In this document: piece by piece, positions 37,941-45,245 of the stretch
Layout: every line of letters starts with the position of its first letter
Numbering within the stretch: position 1 is the first letter of the stretch
From: an uncultured Modestobacter sp.
Lineage (GTDB): Bacteria > Actinomycetota > Actinomycetes > Mycobacteriales > Geodermatophilaceae
Length of the DNA: 64,000 nt
Assembly: GCF_947486615.1 (NCBI RefSeq)
Contig: NZ_CANKUD010000002.1
Coordinates: 310,001-374,000, forward strand
Direction: 5' to 3'
Translations under genes and position numbers: made by a program
Notes under the pieces: generated by a model
The model's database searches: none
What the model was told of the DNA's origin: nothing
The model's input: only the letters and a program-made list of their open reading frames with translations

Positions 37941-38336
37941 ATGAGCGCTCCGACGCCGTACCTGCACCTGCCCGGCACCGCACGCGAGGCGCTGGCGTTC
38001 TACGCGGAGGTCTTCGGCGGCGGGGTCGCGGCGCACTCGTTCGCCGACTTCGGCCGCACGGACGGTCCACCCGACGCCGTCGCCCACGGGTACCTCGTCG
38101 ACGGGCCGGTCGCCCTGTTCGCCGCCGACGTGGCCGGGGACGACCCGGCGCACCGGTCGGTCGGCCTGATGTGGTCGCTGCTGGGCACCGCCGCCCCGGC
38201 GACCCTGCGCTCCTGGTTCACCGGCCTCGCGGCCGGCGGCCGGGTCGTGGACGACCTGCAGCGTCGCCCCTGGGGCGCCTCCGACGGCCAGGTCATCGAC
38301 CGCTTCGGCGTCCACTGGCTCATCGGCTTCGAGTGA
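37941..38336 (+). CDS. VOC/glyoxalase superfamily protein (PhnB-like)
   Basis: 131 residues of the vicinal-oxygen-chelate fold: YLHLPGTAREALAFYAEVFGG at the N-terminus, an internal paired beta-alpha module, and DRFGVHWLIGFE at the end, as in PhnB/YdcJ-like proteins. The catalytic function is unknown in this subfamily. Its TGA runs directly into a hairpin element shared with the convergent pcrA gene. Confidence 0.85.
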   Translation: MSAPTPYLHLPGTAREALAFYAEVFGGGVAAHSFADFGRTDGPPDAVAHGYLVDGPVALFAADVAGDDPAHRSVGLMWSLLGTAAPATLRSWFTGLAAGGRVVDDLQRRPWGASDGQVIDRFGVHWLIGFE

Positions 38337-38394
38337 AAGGACCCCGCTGCCCCCCACGCCACGCTCTGCGCGGCGCGCGGCCCTGCAGCGGGGC
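38337..38394 (+). terminator. Intergenic hairpin element, copy 5 (VOC gene / pcrA)
   Basis: Directly after the TGA of the VOC gene: AAGGACCCCGCTGCCCCCCA, then a centre ending GCGCGG, then CCCTGCAGCGGGGC. The outer stem pairs GCTGC with GCAGC. It separates two convergent genes. Confidence 0.7.
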
Positions 38395-38397
38395 TGA

Positions 38398-40689
38398 TCA
38401 GAGCTTGACGAGCGGGGCGTACCGGAGCACGAGCCGCTTGGTGCCCCCGGACCCGAAGTCGACGGTCGCCTGGGCCTTGTCGCCGGCGCCGTTGATCTCC
38501 ACCACGGTGCCCAGCCCGAACGCATCGTGGCTGACCCGGTCGCCGATCTCGACGTTGATCACCGGGCGGTTGCCGGCGCCACCGCGGAGCCCACCGGTGG
38601 AGAGCCCGGTGGCGGCGACCCGCGACTGCGCCGAGCCCATCGCCTTGGTCGGCGCCGGCTCCAGCCGCTCCCAGTGGACGGCGTCGGTGGGCAGCTCGTC
38701 GAGGAACCGGGACGGCGGGTTGTAGGCCGGCTGCCCCCAGCTGGTGCGCACCGTCGCCCGCGAGAGGAACAGCCGCTGCCGGGCCCGGGTGATGCCCACG
38801 TAGGCCAGCCGGCGTTCCTCCTCCAGCTCCCGCGGGTCGCCCAGGGCGCGCATGTGCGGGAAGACGCCGTCCTCCAGGCCGGTGAGGAAGACGACCGGGA
38901 ACTCCAGCCCCTTGGCGGTGTGCAGGGTCATCAGCGTCACCACCCCGGCCTCGTCGCCGGTGACCGGGATCTGGTCGGCGTCGGCGACCAGCGACACCTG
39001 CTCCAGGAAGTCGGTGACCGTGCCGTCGGGGGTGGCGGCCTCGAACTCCGCGGCCACCGAGATGAGCTCGTTGAGGTTGTCGACCCGGCCCTCGTCCTGC
39101 GGATCGGTGCTCGCCTCGAGCTCGGCGAGGTAACCGGTGCGGTCGAGGATGCTCTCCAGCAGCGCGGCCGGGCCGGAGCCGGTCTCGACCAGCTGCTCGA
39201 ACTCCTCCAGCAGCGCCACGAACTCTTGGATCGCCTTGAGCGACCGGGTCGCGAGCTCACCGACCTCGGCGGCGCGGCGCAGCGCGCTGGCGAACGGGAT
39301 GCGCTCCCGGTCGGCGAACCGCTCGACCGCCGACTCGGCGCGCTCACCGATGCCGCGCTTGGGGGTGTTCAGCACCCGGCGCAGGCTGACCACGTCGGCC
39401 GGGTTGGCGACGACCTTGAGGTAGGCGACGGCGTCCCGGACCTCGCGGCGCTCGTAGAAGCGCACCCCACCGACGACCTTGTAGGGCATGCCGACCCGGA
39501 TGAACACCTCCTCGAAGACGCGGGAGGCGTTGTTGGTGCGGTAGAAGACCGCGATGTCCTTGGGTTGCGCGGTGCCCTCGTCGGTGAGCGCGTCGATCTG
39601 CTCGGCCACCCAGGCGGCCTCGTCGTGCTCGTTGTCGGCGACGTAGCCCTCGATCAGCTCGCCGTCGCCGGCGTCGGACCACAGGTTCTTCGGCCGGCGC
39701 GCGGTGTTGCGGGCGATGACTTGGTTGGCCGCCTTGAGGATGCGCTGGGTGGAGCGGTAGTTCTGCTCCAGGACGATCGTCCTGGCCTCGGGGTAGTCGC
39801 GTTCGAACTCGTCGATGTTGCGGATCGTCGCGCCGCGGAAGGCGTAGATCGACTGGTCGGCGTCGCCGACCACGCACAGCTCCGCCGGCGGCACCGGGCC
39901 GCCGTGGGTGCCCACCAGCTCGCGGACCAGCACGTACTGGGCGTGGTTGGTGTCCTGGTACTCGTCGACCAGCACGTGCCGGAAGCGGCGGCGGTAGTGC
40001 TCGGCCACGTCGGGGAAGGCCTGCAGCAGGTGGACCGTGGTCATGATCAGGTCGTCGAAGTCCATCGCGTGCGCCTCGCGCAGCCGCCGCTGGTACAGCG
40101 CGTACGCCTCGGCCAGCACCTTCTCCGGCGCGGTCTGCGGGGCGTAGGACTCCTCGTCGATCAGCTCGTTCTTCAGGTTCGAGACCTGGTTGGCGAGGCT
40201 GCGCCCGGGATACCGCTTGGCGTCCAGGTCGAGATCGCGGGCGACCATCGTCATCAGCCGGACCGAGTCGCCCTGGTCGTAGATGGTGAACGAGCTCTTC
40301 ATGCCGAGCTTCGCGGCCTCGGCGCGCAGGATGCGCACGCACATCGAGTGGAACGTCGACACCCACATCGCCCGGGCGCGCGGGCCGACCAGGGCCGCGA
40401 CGCGCTCCTTCATCTCACCGGCGGCCTTGTTCGTGAAGGTGATCGCCATGATCGCGCCCGGCTGCACGCCGCGGGCGCCGAGCAGGTAGGCGATGCGGTG
40501 GGTGAGCACCCGCGTCTTGCCGGAGCCCGCGCCCGCGACGATGAGCAGCGGGCTGCCCTCGTGCACCGTGGCCTCGCGCTGCGGGCCGTTGAGGCCGGCG
40601 AGCATCCGGTCGAGCTCGCGACCGACCTGGCCGGGGGCCTGCCGGGCGAGCGCGGCGGTGCCGGGGAGGGTGTGCTGGGGGCTGCTCAC
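38398..40689 (-). CDS. pcrA: ATP-dependent DNA helicase PcrA/UvrD (UvrD1)
   Basis: Superfamily 1A 3'-5' helicase for nucleotide-excision repair and replication-fork clearance. 763 residues. Q-motif LNGPQREA, Walker A GAGSGKT (about residues 47-53), DEYQDTN (about 245), VGDADQSIYAFRGA, QNYRST, TLHTAKGLEF and VGITRAR follow in order, and the C-terminal Tudor-like segment VSHDAFGLGTV ends the protein. GTG 40689 overlaps the stop of a 20-codon ORF (GTGA), and the family start MSSPQHT-like agrees. The 66-codon extension upstream in the same frame is Arg/His/Pro-rich and not family-like. Confidence 0.93.
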   Translation of the reverse strand: MSSPQHTLPGTAALARQAPGQVGRELDRMLAGLNGPQREATVHEGSPLLIVAGAGSGKTRVLTHRIAYLLGARGVQPGAIMAITFTNKAAGEMKERVAALVGPRARAMWVSTFHSMCVRILRAEAAKLGMKSSFTIYDQGDSVRLMTMVARDLDLDAKRYPGRSLANQVSNLKNELIDEESYAPQTAPEKVLAEAYALYQRRLREAHAMDFDDLIMTTVHLLQAFPDVAEHYRRRFRHVLVDEYQDTNHAQYVLVRELVGTHGGPVPPAELCVVGDADQSIYAFRGATIRNIDEFERDYPEARTIVLEQNYRSTQRILKAANQVIARNTARRPKNLWSDAGDGELIEGYVADNEHDEAAWVAEQIDALTDEGTAQPKDIAVFYRTNNASRVFEEVFIRVGMPYKVVGGVRFYERREVRDAVAYLKVVANPADVVSLRRVLNTPKRGIGERAESAVERFADRERIPFASALRRAAEVGELATRSLKAIQEFVALLEEFEQLVETGSGPAALLESILDRTGYLAELEASTDPQDEGRVDNLNELISVAAEFEAATPDGTVTDFLEQVSLVADADQIPVTGDEAGVVTLMTLHTAKGLEFPVVFLTGLEDGVFPHMRALGDPRELEEERRLAYVGITRARQRLFLSRATVRTSWGQPAYNPPSRFLDELPTDAVHWERLEPAPTKAMGSAQSRVAATGLSTGGLRGGAGNRPVINVEIGDRVSHDAFGLGTVVEINGAGDKAQATVDFGSGGTKRLVLRYAPLVKL

Positions 40690-40748
40690 TCCGGGGCCAC
40701 CGCGGAAGCGTGGCGCGCCGGCGGAGCGGTGTGCTGGGGTGAGTTCAT
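40686..40748 (-). CDS. Candidate leaderless upstream ORF of pcrA, 20 codons
   Basis: ATG 40748, 9 nt after TAGAGT, opens MNSPQHTAPPARHASAVAPE and stops in TGA overlapping the pcrA GTG. Its start resembles the pcrA start SSPQHTLPGTAALA, as if the pcrA N-terminus were duplicated in a shifted frame. It could couple translation into pcrA. Confidence 0.4.
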   Translation of the reverse strand: MNSPQHTAPPARHASAVAPE

Positions 40749-40757
40749 GGCCCCGCC

Positions 40758-40763
40758 ACTCTA
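40758..40763 (-). promoter_or_regulatory. -10 box upstream of pcrA
   Basis: TAGAGT lies 9 nt before the ATG of the 20-codon ORF that overlaps pcrA. Confidence 0.45.
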
Positions 40764-40854
40764 AGCCGGGACACCGACACCGCCGGGGGCCCGCGTGTCG
40801 CCTGGGGACGGCGTGACCTGGCCGCGCGGTCCGGGGTGTGGCAGACTCCCCGGC

Positions 40855-40917
40855 GTGCTGATGCATCGCGAGTTTTACTACGGCCACCGGGTTCCGGTGT
40901 CCGTACTCGCTGGCTGA
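40855..40917 (+). CDS. Aromatic amino acid leader peptide of the chorismate mutase gene
   Basis: A short ORF, GTG at 40855 or ATG at 40861, encodes MHREFYYGHRVPVSVLAG and stops at 40915-40917. Phe-Tyr-Tyr in the first third of an 18-20-residue peptide ahead of an aromatic-pathway gene is the hallmark of ribosome-mediated attenuation. CAGACT lies 7 nt before the GTG, the same arrangement as folD, so translation may begin at the 5' end of the mRNA. Immediately after the Tyr codons the RNA can fold as CACCGG-GTT-CCGGTG, the position of a pause hairpin. The stop codon lies within the 14-nt palindrome TGGCTGATCAGCCA. Confidence 0.7.
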   Translation: MLMHREFYYGHRVPVSVLAG

Positions 40918-40933
40918 TCAGCCACCGCACACG

Positions 40934-40964
40934 ACGCCCCGGGCCCAAGGCCCCGGGGCGTTTT
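40934..40964 (+). terminator. Attenuator terminator before chorismate mutase
   Basis: Intrinsic terminator: a 12-bp stem (5' arm 40934-40945 ACGCCCCGGGCC, 3' arm 40949-40961 with one bulged C), loop CAA, then TTTT. It sits 16 nt after the leader peptide stop and 47 nt before the chorismate mutase ATG, where no upstream gene on this strand needs ending. Confidence 0.75.
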
Positions 40965-41010
40965 CTGTCTCTCCGGGTCCGACGGCCTCCCGCCCGCCCC
41001 GGAGGAACCG

Positions 41011-41301
41011 ATGAGCAGCACCCTCTCCCCCAGCGTCCCCACCGACAGCCCTGCCGAGCCGGCCGAGCGCATCGACGCGCTGCGCGCCGAGATCGACGCC
41101 TGCGACGCCCAGATCATCGAGCTGGTCCAGCGCCGGCTGGCCGTCTCCCGGGAGATCGGTGAGCTGCGCACCGCCTCGGGCGGCATGCGGCTGTCGCTGT
41201 CCCGCGAGCAGCGGGTGCTCGCCCGCTTCCGCACCGCGCTCGGCCCGGACGGCGCCGCGCTCGGGATGATGCTGCTGCGCCAGGGCCGCGGCCGCCTCTG
41301 A
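41011..41301 (+). CDS. Chorismate mutase (AroQ-delta, Rv0948c-like)
   Basis: Converts chorismate to prephenate, the branch point to Phe and Tyr. 96 residues; RIDALRAEIDACDAQIIELVQ starts the AroQ helix H1, with RRLAVSREIG and SGGMRLSLSREQRV giving the Arg and Glu active-site residues, and LLRQGRGRL at the end as in M. tuberculosis Rv0948c. That subclass is weakly active alone and is activated by DAHP synthase through its C-terminus (family knowledge). GGAGGA precedes the ATG. Synteny with pcrA agrees. Expression is probably governed by the leader peptide/terminator upstream. Confidence 0.92.
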   Translation: MSSTLSPSVPTDSPAEPAERIDALRAEIDACDAQIIELVQRRLAVSREIGELRTASGGMRLSLSREQRVLARFRTALGPDGAALGMMLLRQGRGRL

Positions 41302-41374
41302 GCCGCTCCACCCGTCCGGGGGACGACGCCGGGTCGTGCGTCAAGCCCGGCGCAGAGCGGTCGATGTCCTCATC

Positions 41375-42463
41375 GTGACCGCACGCTCCGGCCCCACCGA
41401 GGGAGCCCTCTCCCGGTGGTTGCGCGGCGACCTGGCCGACCGGGCCCGCTACGCGGACATGCACACGCGCTTCCGCAACGCCCAGCCCATCGGCGCCCTG
41501 GTCGGTGGGACGACGCTGCTGGTCTCCTGGTGGCACGGCCCGGAGCTGGTGGGGCTCGTCGTCCTCGGTGGGCTGACCATGATCGGCGGCGTCCGGCTGC
41601 ACTCGCGGCTGCCGCACGCCGAGGCCATCGGCGCCGTCGCCTTCCTGCTCCTGGAGCTCAACGCCGCTGCGGCGGTGCTGCTCAGCGGTGGTGCGACCAG
41701 TCCGCTGCTGCCCCTGATGGCCGTTCCCGTCTTCAGCCAGGCCGTGGCCTTCCGGCTGCCCCTGTTCGTGACCGGCATGCTGACCTCGATGGTGCTGGCC
41801 GTCCTGGCCGTGGTCCTCGCGCCGCCGGCCGTGCCGGCGCCGGACTGGCTGCACGTGGTGGCGTACCTGGCGCTGCTGGGTTGCCTCGCCCTGGCGGGTC
41901 ACTGGTTGCTCAGCGCCGACCTGCACTCCCGTGACGAGGCGGTCGTCGACCCGATGACCGGGCTCTACAACAGGGTCACGCTCAACGCTCGGTTCGACGA
42001 CCTGCAGCGCCGGGCCGCCGACGCGGGAACCTGCGTCGGGCTGGTCATGCTCGACGTCGACCACTTCAAGCAGATCAACGACGAACACGGGCACGACCGT
42101 GGCGACCTCGTCCTCCAGGAGCTGGCCGACCGGCTGCGCCGGGAGCTGCGCGTCTCCGACATCGCCTACCGGATCGGTGGCGAGGAGTTCGTCGTCCTCC
42201 TCCCGGGCCGGGATGCCTCGGGCACCCTGCAGGTGGCCGAGCGGCTCCGCCGGGCGGTGCAGGGCGAGCCGCTGTCGGACCTGCCGGTGACCCTGTCGGC
42301 CGGCGTGGTCAGCGGCGTCGGTGGCATCGACAGCCTGGCCGACCTGCTCCGCGCCGCCGACGGCGCGCTCTACCGGGCGAAACGCGGCGGACGCAACCAG
42401 GTCGTCGCGGCCGAGCCGGTCCCCGGATCCCCCCGGCAGCCCGTCCCCGGAGCGCACACCTAG
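41375..42463 (+). CDS. Diguanylate cyclase (membrane GGDEF protein)
   Basis: Makes c-di-GMP from GTP. 362 residues: a short cytoplasmic lead, five or six transmembrane helices (about residues 35-185) acting as an unknown sensor, then a GGDEF domain (about 195-345). DPMTGLYNR, LDVDHFKQINDEHGH and the active site GGEEF are intact, and an RxxD inhibitory site (RVSD) lies five residues before GGEEF, so product inhibition is expected. Start uncertain: GTG 41375 or GTG 41336. The stop codon TAG is part of the next gene's -10 box. Confidence 0.88.
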   Translation: MTARSGPTEGALSRWLRGDLADRARYADMHTRFRNAQPIGALVGGTTLLVSWWHGPELVGLVVLGGLTMIGGVRLHSRLPHAEAIGAVAFLLLELNAAAAVLLSGGATSPLLPLMAVPVFSQAVAFRLPLFVTGMLTSMVLAVLAVVLAPPAVPAPDWLHVVAYLALLGCLALAGHWLLSADLHSRDEAVVDPMTGLYNRVTLNARFDDLQRRAADAGTCVGLVMLDVDHFKQINDEHGHDRGDLVLQELADRLRRELRVSDIAYRIGGEEFVVLLPGRDASGTLQVAERLRRAVQGEPLSDLPVTLSAGVVSGVGGIDSLADLLRAADGALYRAKRGGRNQVVAAEPVPGSPRQPVPGAHT

Positions 42464-42466
42464 GCT
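42461..42466 (+). promoter_or_regulatory. -10 box of the PIG-L gene overlapping the preceding stop codon
   Basis: TAGGCT begins with the TAG stop of the diguanylate cyclase gene and lies 7 nt before GTG 42474. Confidence 0.55.
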
Positions 42467-42473
42467 CCGGCGC

Positions 42474-43211
42474 GTGATGCCGCTGCCCACCGCCCCTGCC
42501 GAGCACGTCGAGCGCGCCCTCTGCGTGCTCGCCCACCCCGACGACGTCGACTTCGGCAGCGCCGGCACGGTGGCCACCTGGACGGCGGCGGGCACCGAGG
42601 TCACCTACTGCATGGTGACCGACGGGGACGCCGGCGGCTTCGACGAGACGCCGCGCGACGAGATGGGGCCGTTGCGCCGGGACGAGCAGCGGGCCGCGGC
42701 CGCGGCGGTCGGCGTGACCGACGTCCGGTTCCTCGGGTACCCCGACGGCCGGCTGGAGCTGAGCCTGGACCTGCGCCGGGACATCAGCCGGGTCATCCGC
42801 CAGGTGCGCCCGCAGCGGGTGCTGACCAGCTCCCCCGAGCGCTTCTACGAGCGGATCGGCGCCAGCCACCCCGACCACATGACCGTCGGCGAGTCGACCC
42901 TGCGCGCCGTCTACCCCGACGCCCGCAACCCCTTCGCCTTCCCCGAGCTGCTGGCCGACGAGGGCCTGCAGGAGTGGACGGTGTCCGAGGTCTGGCTGGG
43001 CGGGGGCCCGCACTCCGACCACGCCGTCGACGTGACCGACGTCCTGGACCGCAAGCTCGCGGCGCTGGGCTCGCACGCCAGCCAGGTCTCCCACCTGCCC
43101 GAGGGGCAGCTGGAGGAGTTCCTGACCGGCTGGATGCGGCAGAACGCCCGCTCCCACGGGTTGCCCGAGGGCCGGCTGGCCGAGGCGTTCCAGGTCGTCC
43201 ACACGGCCTGA
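42474..43211 (+). CDS. PIG-L family N-acetylglucosaminyl deacetylase-like protein
   Basis: 245 residues of the zinc-dependent LmbE/PIG-L family, which includes MshB and Mca of mycothiol metabolism and antibiotic-processing deacetylases. VLAHPDDVDFGSAG holds the AHPDD zinc motif (about residues 17-30), and HPDHMTVG holds the third ligand (about 125). The length is below MshB/Mca (about 290), so the substrate is open. GTG 42474 or ATG 42477 are both possible; the former suits a leaderless mRNA. Confidence 0.88.
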   Translation: MMPLPTAPAEHVERALCVLAHPDDVDFGSAGTVATWTAAGTEVTYCMVTDGDAGGFDETPRDEMGPLRRDEQRAAAAAVGVTDVRFLGYPDGRLELSLDLRRDISRVIRQVRPQRVLTSSPERFYERIGASHPDHMTVGESTLRAVYPDARNPFAFPELLADEGLQEWTVSEVWLGGGPHSDHAVDVTDVLDRKLAALGSHASQVSHLPEGQLEEFLTGWMRQNARSHGLPEGRLAEAFQVVHTA

Positions 43212-43236
43212 GCTGGGGCCCGGCGCGATCGGCGGG

Positions 43237-43902
43237 CTACAGCAACCGGTTGGTGGCCGCCCAGCGGGTGAGCTCGTTGCGGTTGGACAGCTGGAGCTTG
43301 CGCAGCACGTTGCTGGCGTGGGACTCCACGGTCTTGACCGAGATGAACAGCCGCTGGCCGATCTCCCGGTAGGTGTAGCCGCGGGCCAGCAGCTGCATCA
43401 CCTCCCGTTCCCGGGCCGAGAGCAGGTCCAGCCCCGGGTCGGTCGCCGGGTCCTCCGCCGCGGGGACGGGCGCGGCCGGCCCGGCGGCGGCGAAGGCGTC
43501 CAGCACGAACCCGGCCAGCCGCGGGCTGAAGACGACGTCGTCCTCGGCGACCCGGCGGACGGCGTTCCGCAGCTCGGCGCCGGAGATGGTCTTGGTGACG
43601 TAGCCGCGGGCGCCGGCCCGGATGACGGCAATGACGTCCTCGGCGGCGTCGGAGACCGACAGCGCCAGCCACCGGGTCGCCGGCAGCTCGGCGCGCAGCG
43701 TCTCCAGGACGGCGTGCCCTCCGCCGCCGGGCAGGTGGACGTCCAGCAGCACCACGTCAGGAGTGCTCGCCCGGATGCCGGCGACCGCGCTGGCGACGTC
43801 GGCGGCCTCCCCGACGACCTCGACCTCGGCCCCGAGCTCGGCGCGCACGCCGGCGCGCACCATCGCGTGGTCGTCGACGAGGAAGACCCGGGTGCCGCTC
43901 AC
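43237..43902 (-). CDS. NarL/LuxR-family response regulator (LiaR-like)
   Basis: 221 residues. The receiver domain has the acidic pair in FLVDDH, phospho-Asp in VVLLDVHLPG (about residue 54) and Lys in GYVTKTIS; the C-terminal LuxR helix-turn-helix (about 155-215) has LSAREREVMQLLARGYTYREIG and SVKTVESHASNVLRKL. Its GTG overlaps the kinase stop (GTGA). With the PspC kinase and the divergent PspC/LiaF-like gene it forms a LiaFSR-like envelope-stress module. Confidence 0.93.
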   Translation of the reverse strand: MSGTRVFLVDDHAMVRAGVRAELGAEVEVVGEAADVASAVAGIRASTPDVVLLDVHLPGGGGHAVLETLRAELPATRWLALSVSDAAEDVIAVIRAGARGYVTKTISGAELRNAVRRVAEDDVVFSPRLAGFVLDAFAAAGPAAPVPAAEDPATDPGLDLLSAREREVMQLLARGYTYREIGQRLFISVKTVESHASNVLRKLQLSNRNELTRWAATNRLL

Positions 43903-45113
43903 GCCGTGGCCTCCATCTGCTCGCGCGGGAGGCACAGCTCCACCTCGGTCCCCTCTCCTGGTGCCGAACGCACCGTCGCCGTGCCCTGCAGCCGGGTGAG
44001 CCGGCCGACCACCGAGTCCCGCAGCCCGCGCCGGTCCCCCGGCACGGTCGCCGGGTCGAACCCGGTGCCGCGGTCGCGCACGAACACCGTCACCGACGTC
44101 GGGGTGACCTCGCTGTACAGCGAGACGTTCGCCGCGCCGGAGTGCTTCGCGGCGTTGACCACCGCCTCCTTGGTCGCCTGGCCCAGGGTCGCCACCGCAT
44201 CGTCCACCGGCACGTCGCCGACGACGACGGGGTCGACGGTCACGGCGTGGTCGGCCTCGACCTCGGCGACCAGGCGGGCGACCAGCCCGGCCCAGGTGCC
44301 GCCGGTGGCCACCGTCGGCTCGTAGAGCCAGGCCCGTAGCTCGCGCTCCTGGCTGCGCGCCAGCCGGCCGACCACGGTGGGGTCCTCGGCGTGCCGCTGG
44401 ATGAGCGCGAGGGTCTGCAGCACCGAGTCGTGCAGGTGCGCGGCCACCGCGGCCCGCTCCTCCGACCGGATGCGGGCCGCCCGCTCCGCCGCACGCTGGT
44501 CGAGCAGCCGGCGCCACAGCGGTGCGGTCGCCAGCACGAGGCCGACGAGGATGACGACGGTGGCGGTGAACCCGTTGCGCGCGTTGGCCAGCTGCCCGGT
44601 GGTGGCCAGCAGCAGCACCACCCCGAGCACGCCGACCACGACCCCGGCGGCCAGCCCCCATCGACCGGTGCGGCGGGACAGCGCGGCGTCGGTCTCGGTC
44701 TGCCGCCAGATCAGCGCCAGCCCGATGCCGGCCAGCACCAGGGGCAGGACGACGTCGTAGCCACCGAAGGTGAGCAGCTGGGAGACCAGCCCGAACACGG
44801 CGAAGGACAGCAGCGACAGCAGGATCAGCTGGCGGCGGCTGGGGCGCTCCCCGATGACGGCGGTGGAGGTCCGGTCGCCGTCCGGGTCGGCGACCGGCAT
44901 GGTCAGCCACAGCAGCGCGTAGGCGACGACGCCCACCCCGGTGAAGGCGAGGCCGATCACCACGACCCGGACCACGAGCGGGTCCAGGCGCAGGTGCGCG
45001 GCCGTCCCGGCGGCGACCCCGGCCAGCAACCGGTCGTCGGCCGGCCGCGCCAGCGGAGGCCGCGCGCTCCTGCCGGTGGCGGGCCCGGCGGCCCGCGCGG
45101 TGCTGGTGGTCAC
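43899..45113 (-). CDS. Sensor histidine kinase with N-terminal PspC domain (LiaS-like)
   Basis: 404 residues: a PspC domain (about 22-75), further membrane helices to about residue 190, then a HisKA_3/HATPase region. HLHDSVLQTLALIQ holds the phosphorylated His (about 226); EAVVNAAKHSG and DRGTGFDP form the ATPase site. PspC at the N-terminus suggests sensing of membrane stress. It is coupled to the LuxR regulator and divergent from a second PspC gene. Confidence 0.92.
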   Translation of the reverse strand: MTTSTARAAGPATGRSARPPLARPADDRLLAGVAAGTAAHLRLDPLVVRVVVIGLAFTGVGVVAYALLWLTMPVADPDGDRTSTAVIGERPSRRQLILLSLLSFAVFGLVSQLLTFGGYDVVLPLVLAGIGLALIWRQTETDAALSRRTGRWGLAAGVVVGVLGVVLLLATTGQLANARNGFTATVVILVGLVLATAPLWRRLLDQRAAERAARIRSEERAAVAAHLHDSVLQTLALIQRHAEDPTVVGRLARSQERELRAWLYEPTVATGGTWAGLVARLVAEVEADHAVTVDPVVVGDVPVDDAVATLGQATKEAVVNAAKHSGAANVSLYSEVTPTSVTVFVRDRGTGFDPATVPGDRRGLRDSVVGRLTRLQGTATVRSAPGEGTEVELCLPREQMEATA

Positions 45114-45233
45114 GGATCGATCGTGTCACCGTCCGGCGCGCAGGCACACCGGTGATCACCCGGGACAGGGAGGACGGTGGAGATCAGGGTCGGGCCAGGG
45201 GGTTCCCTGATACCGCCGGCGCCGCCGGGTCGG

Positions 45234-45239
45234 CAGGCT
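45234..45239 (+). promoter_or_regulatory. -10-like box of the PspC/LiaF-like gene
   Basis: CAGGCT lies 6 nt before the ATG at 45246. The 132-bp region also carries the divergent kinase promoter, where CACGAT lies 6 nt before the kinase GTG. Confidence 0.45.
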
Positions 45240-45245
45240 CGTGGC

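Noticed and set aside
40690-40887. N-terminal extension of pcrA to 40887
   Set aside because: The frame is open but codes a His/Arg/Pro-rich stretch unlike the family, spans the promoter-like TAGAGT and would run into the divergent attenuator region.
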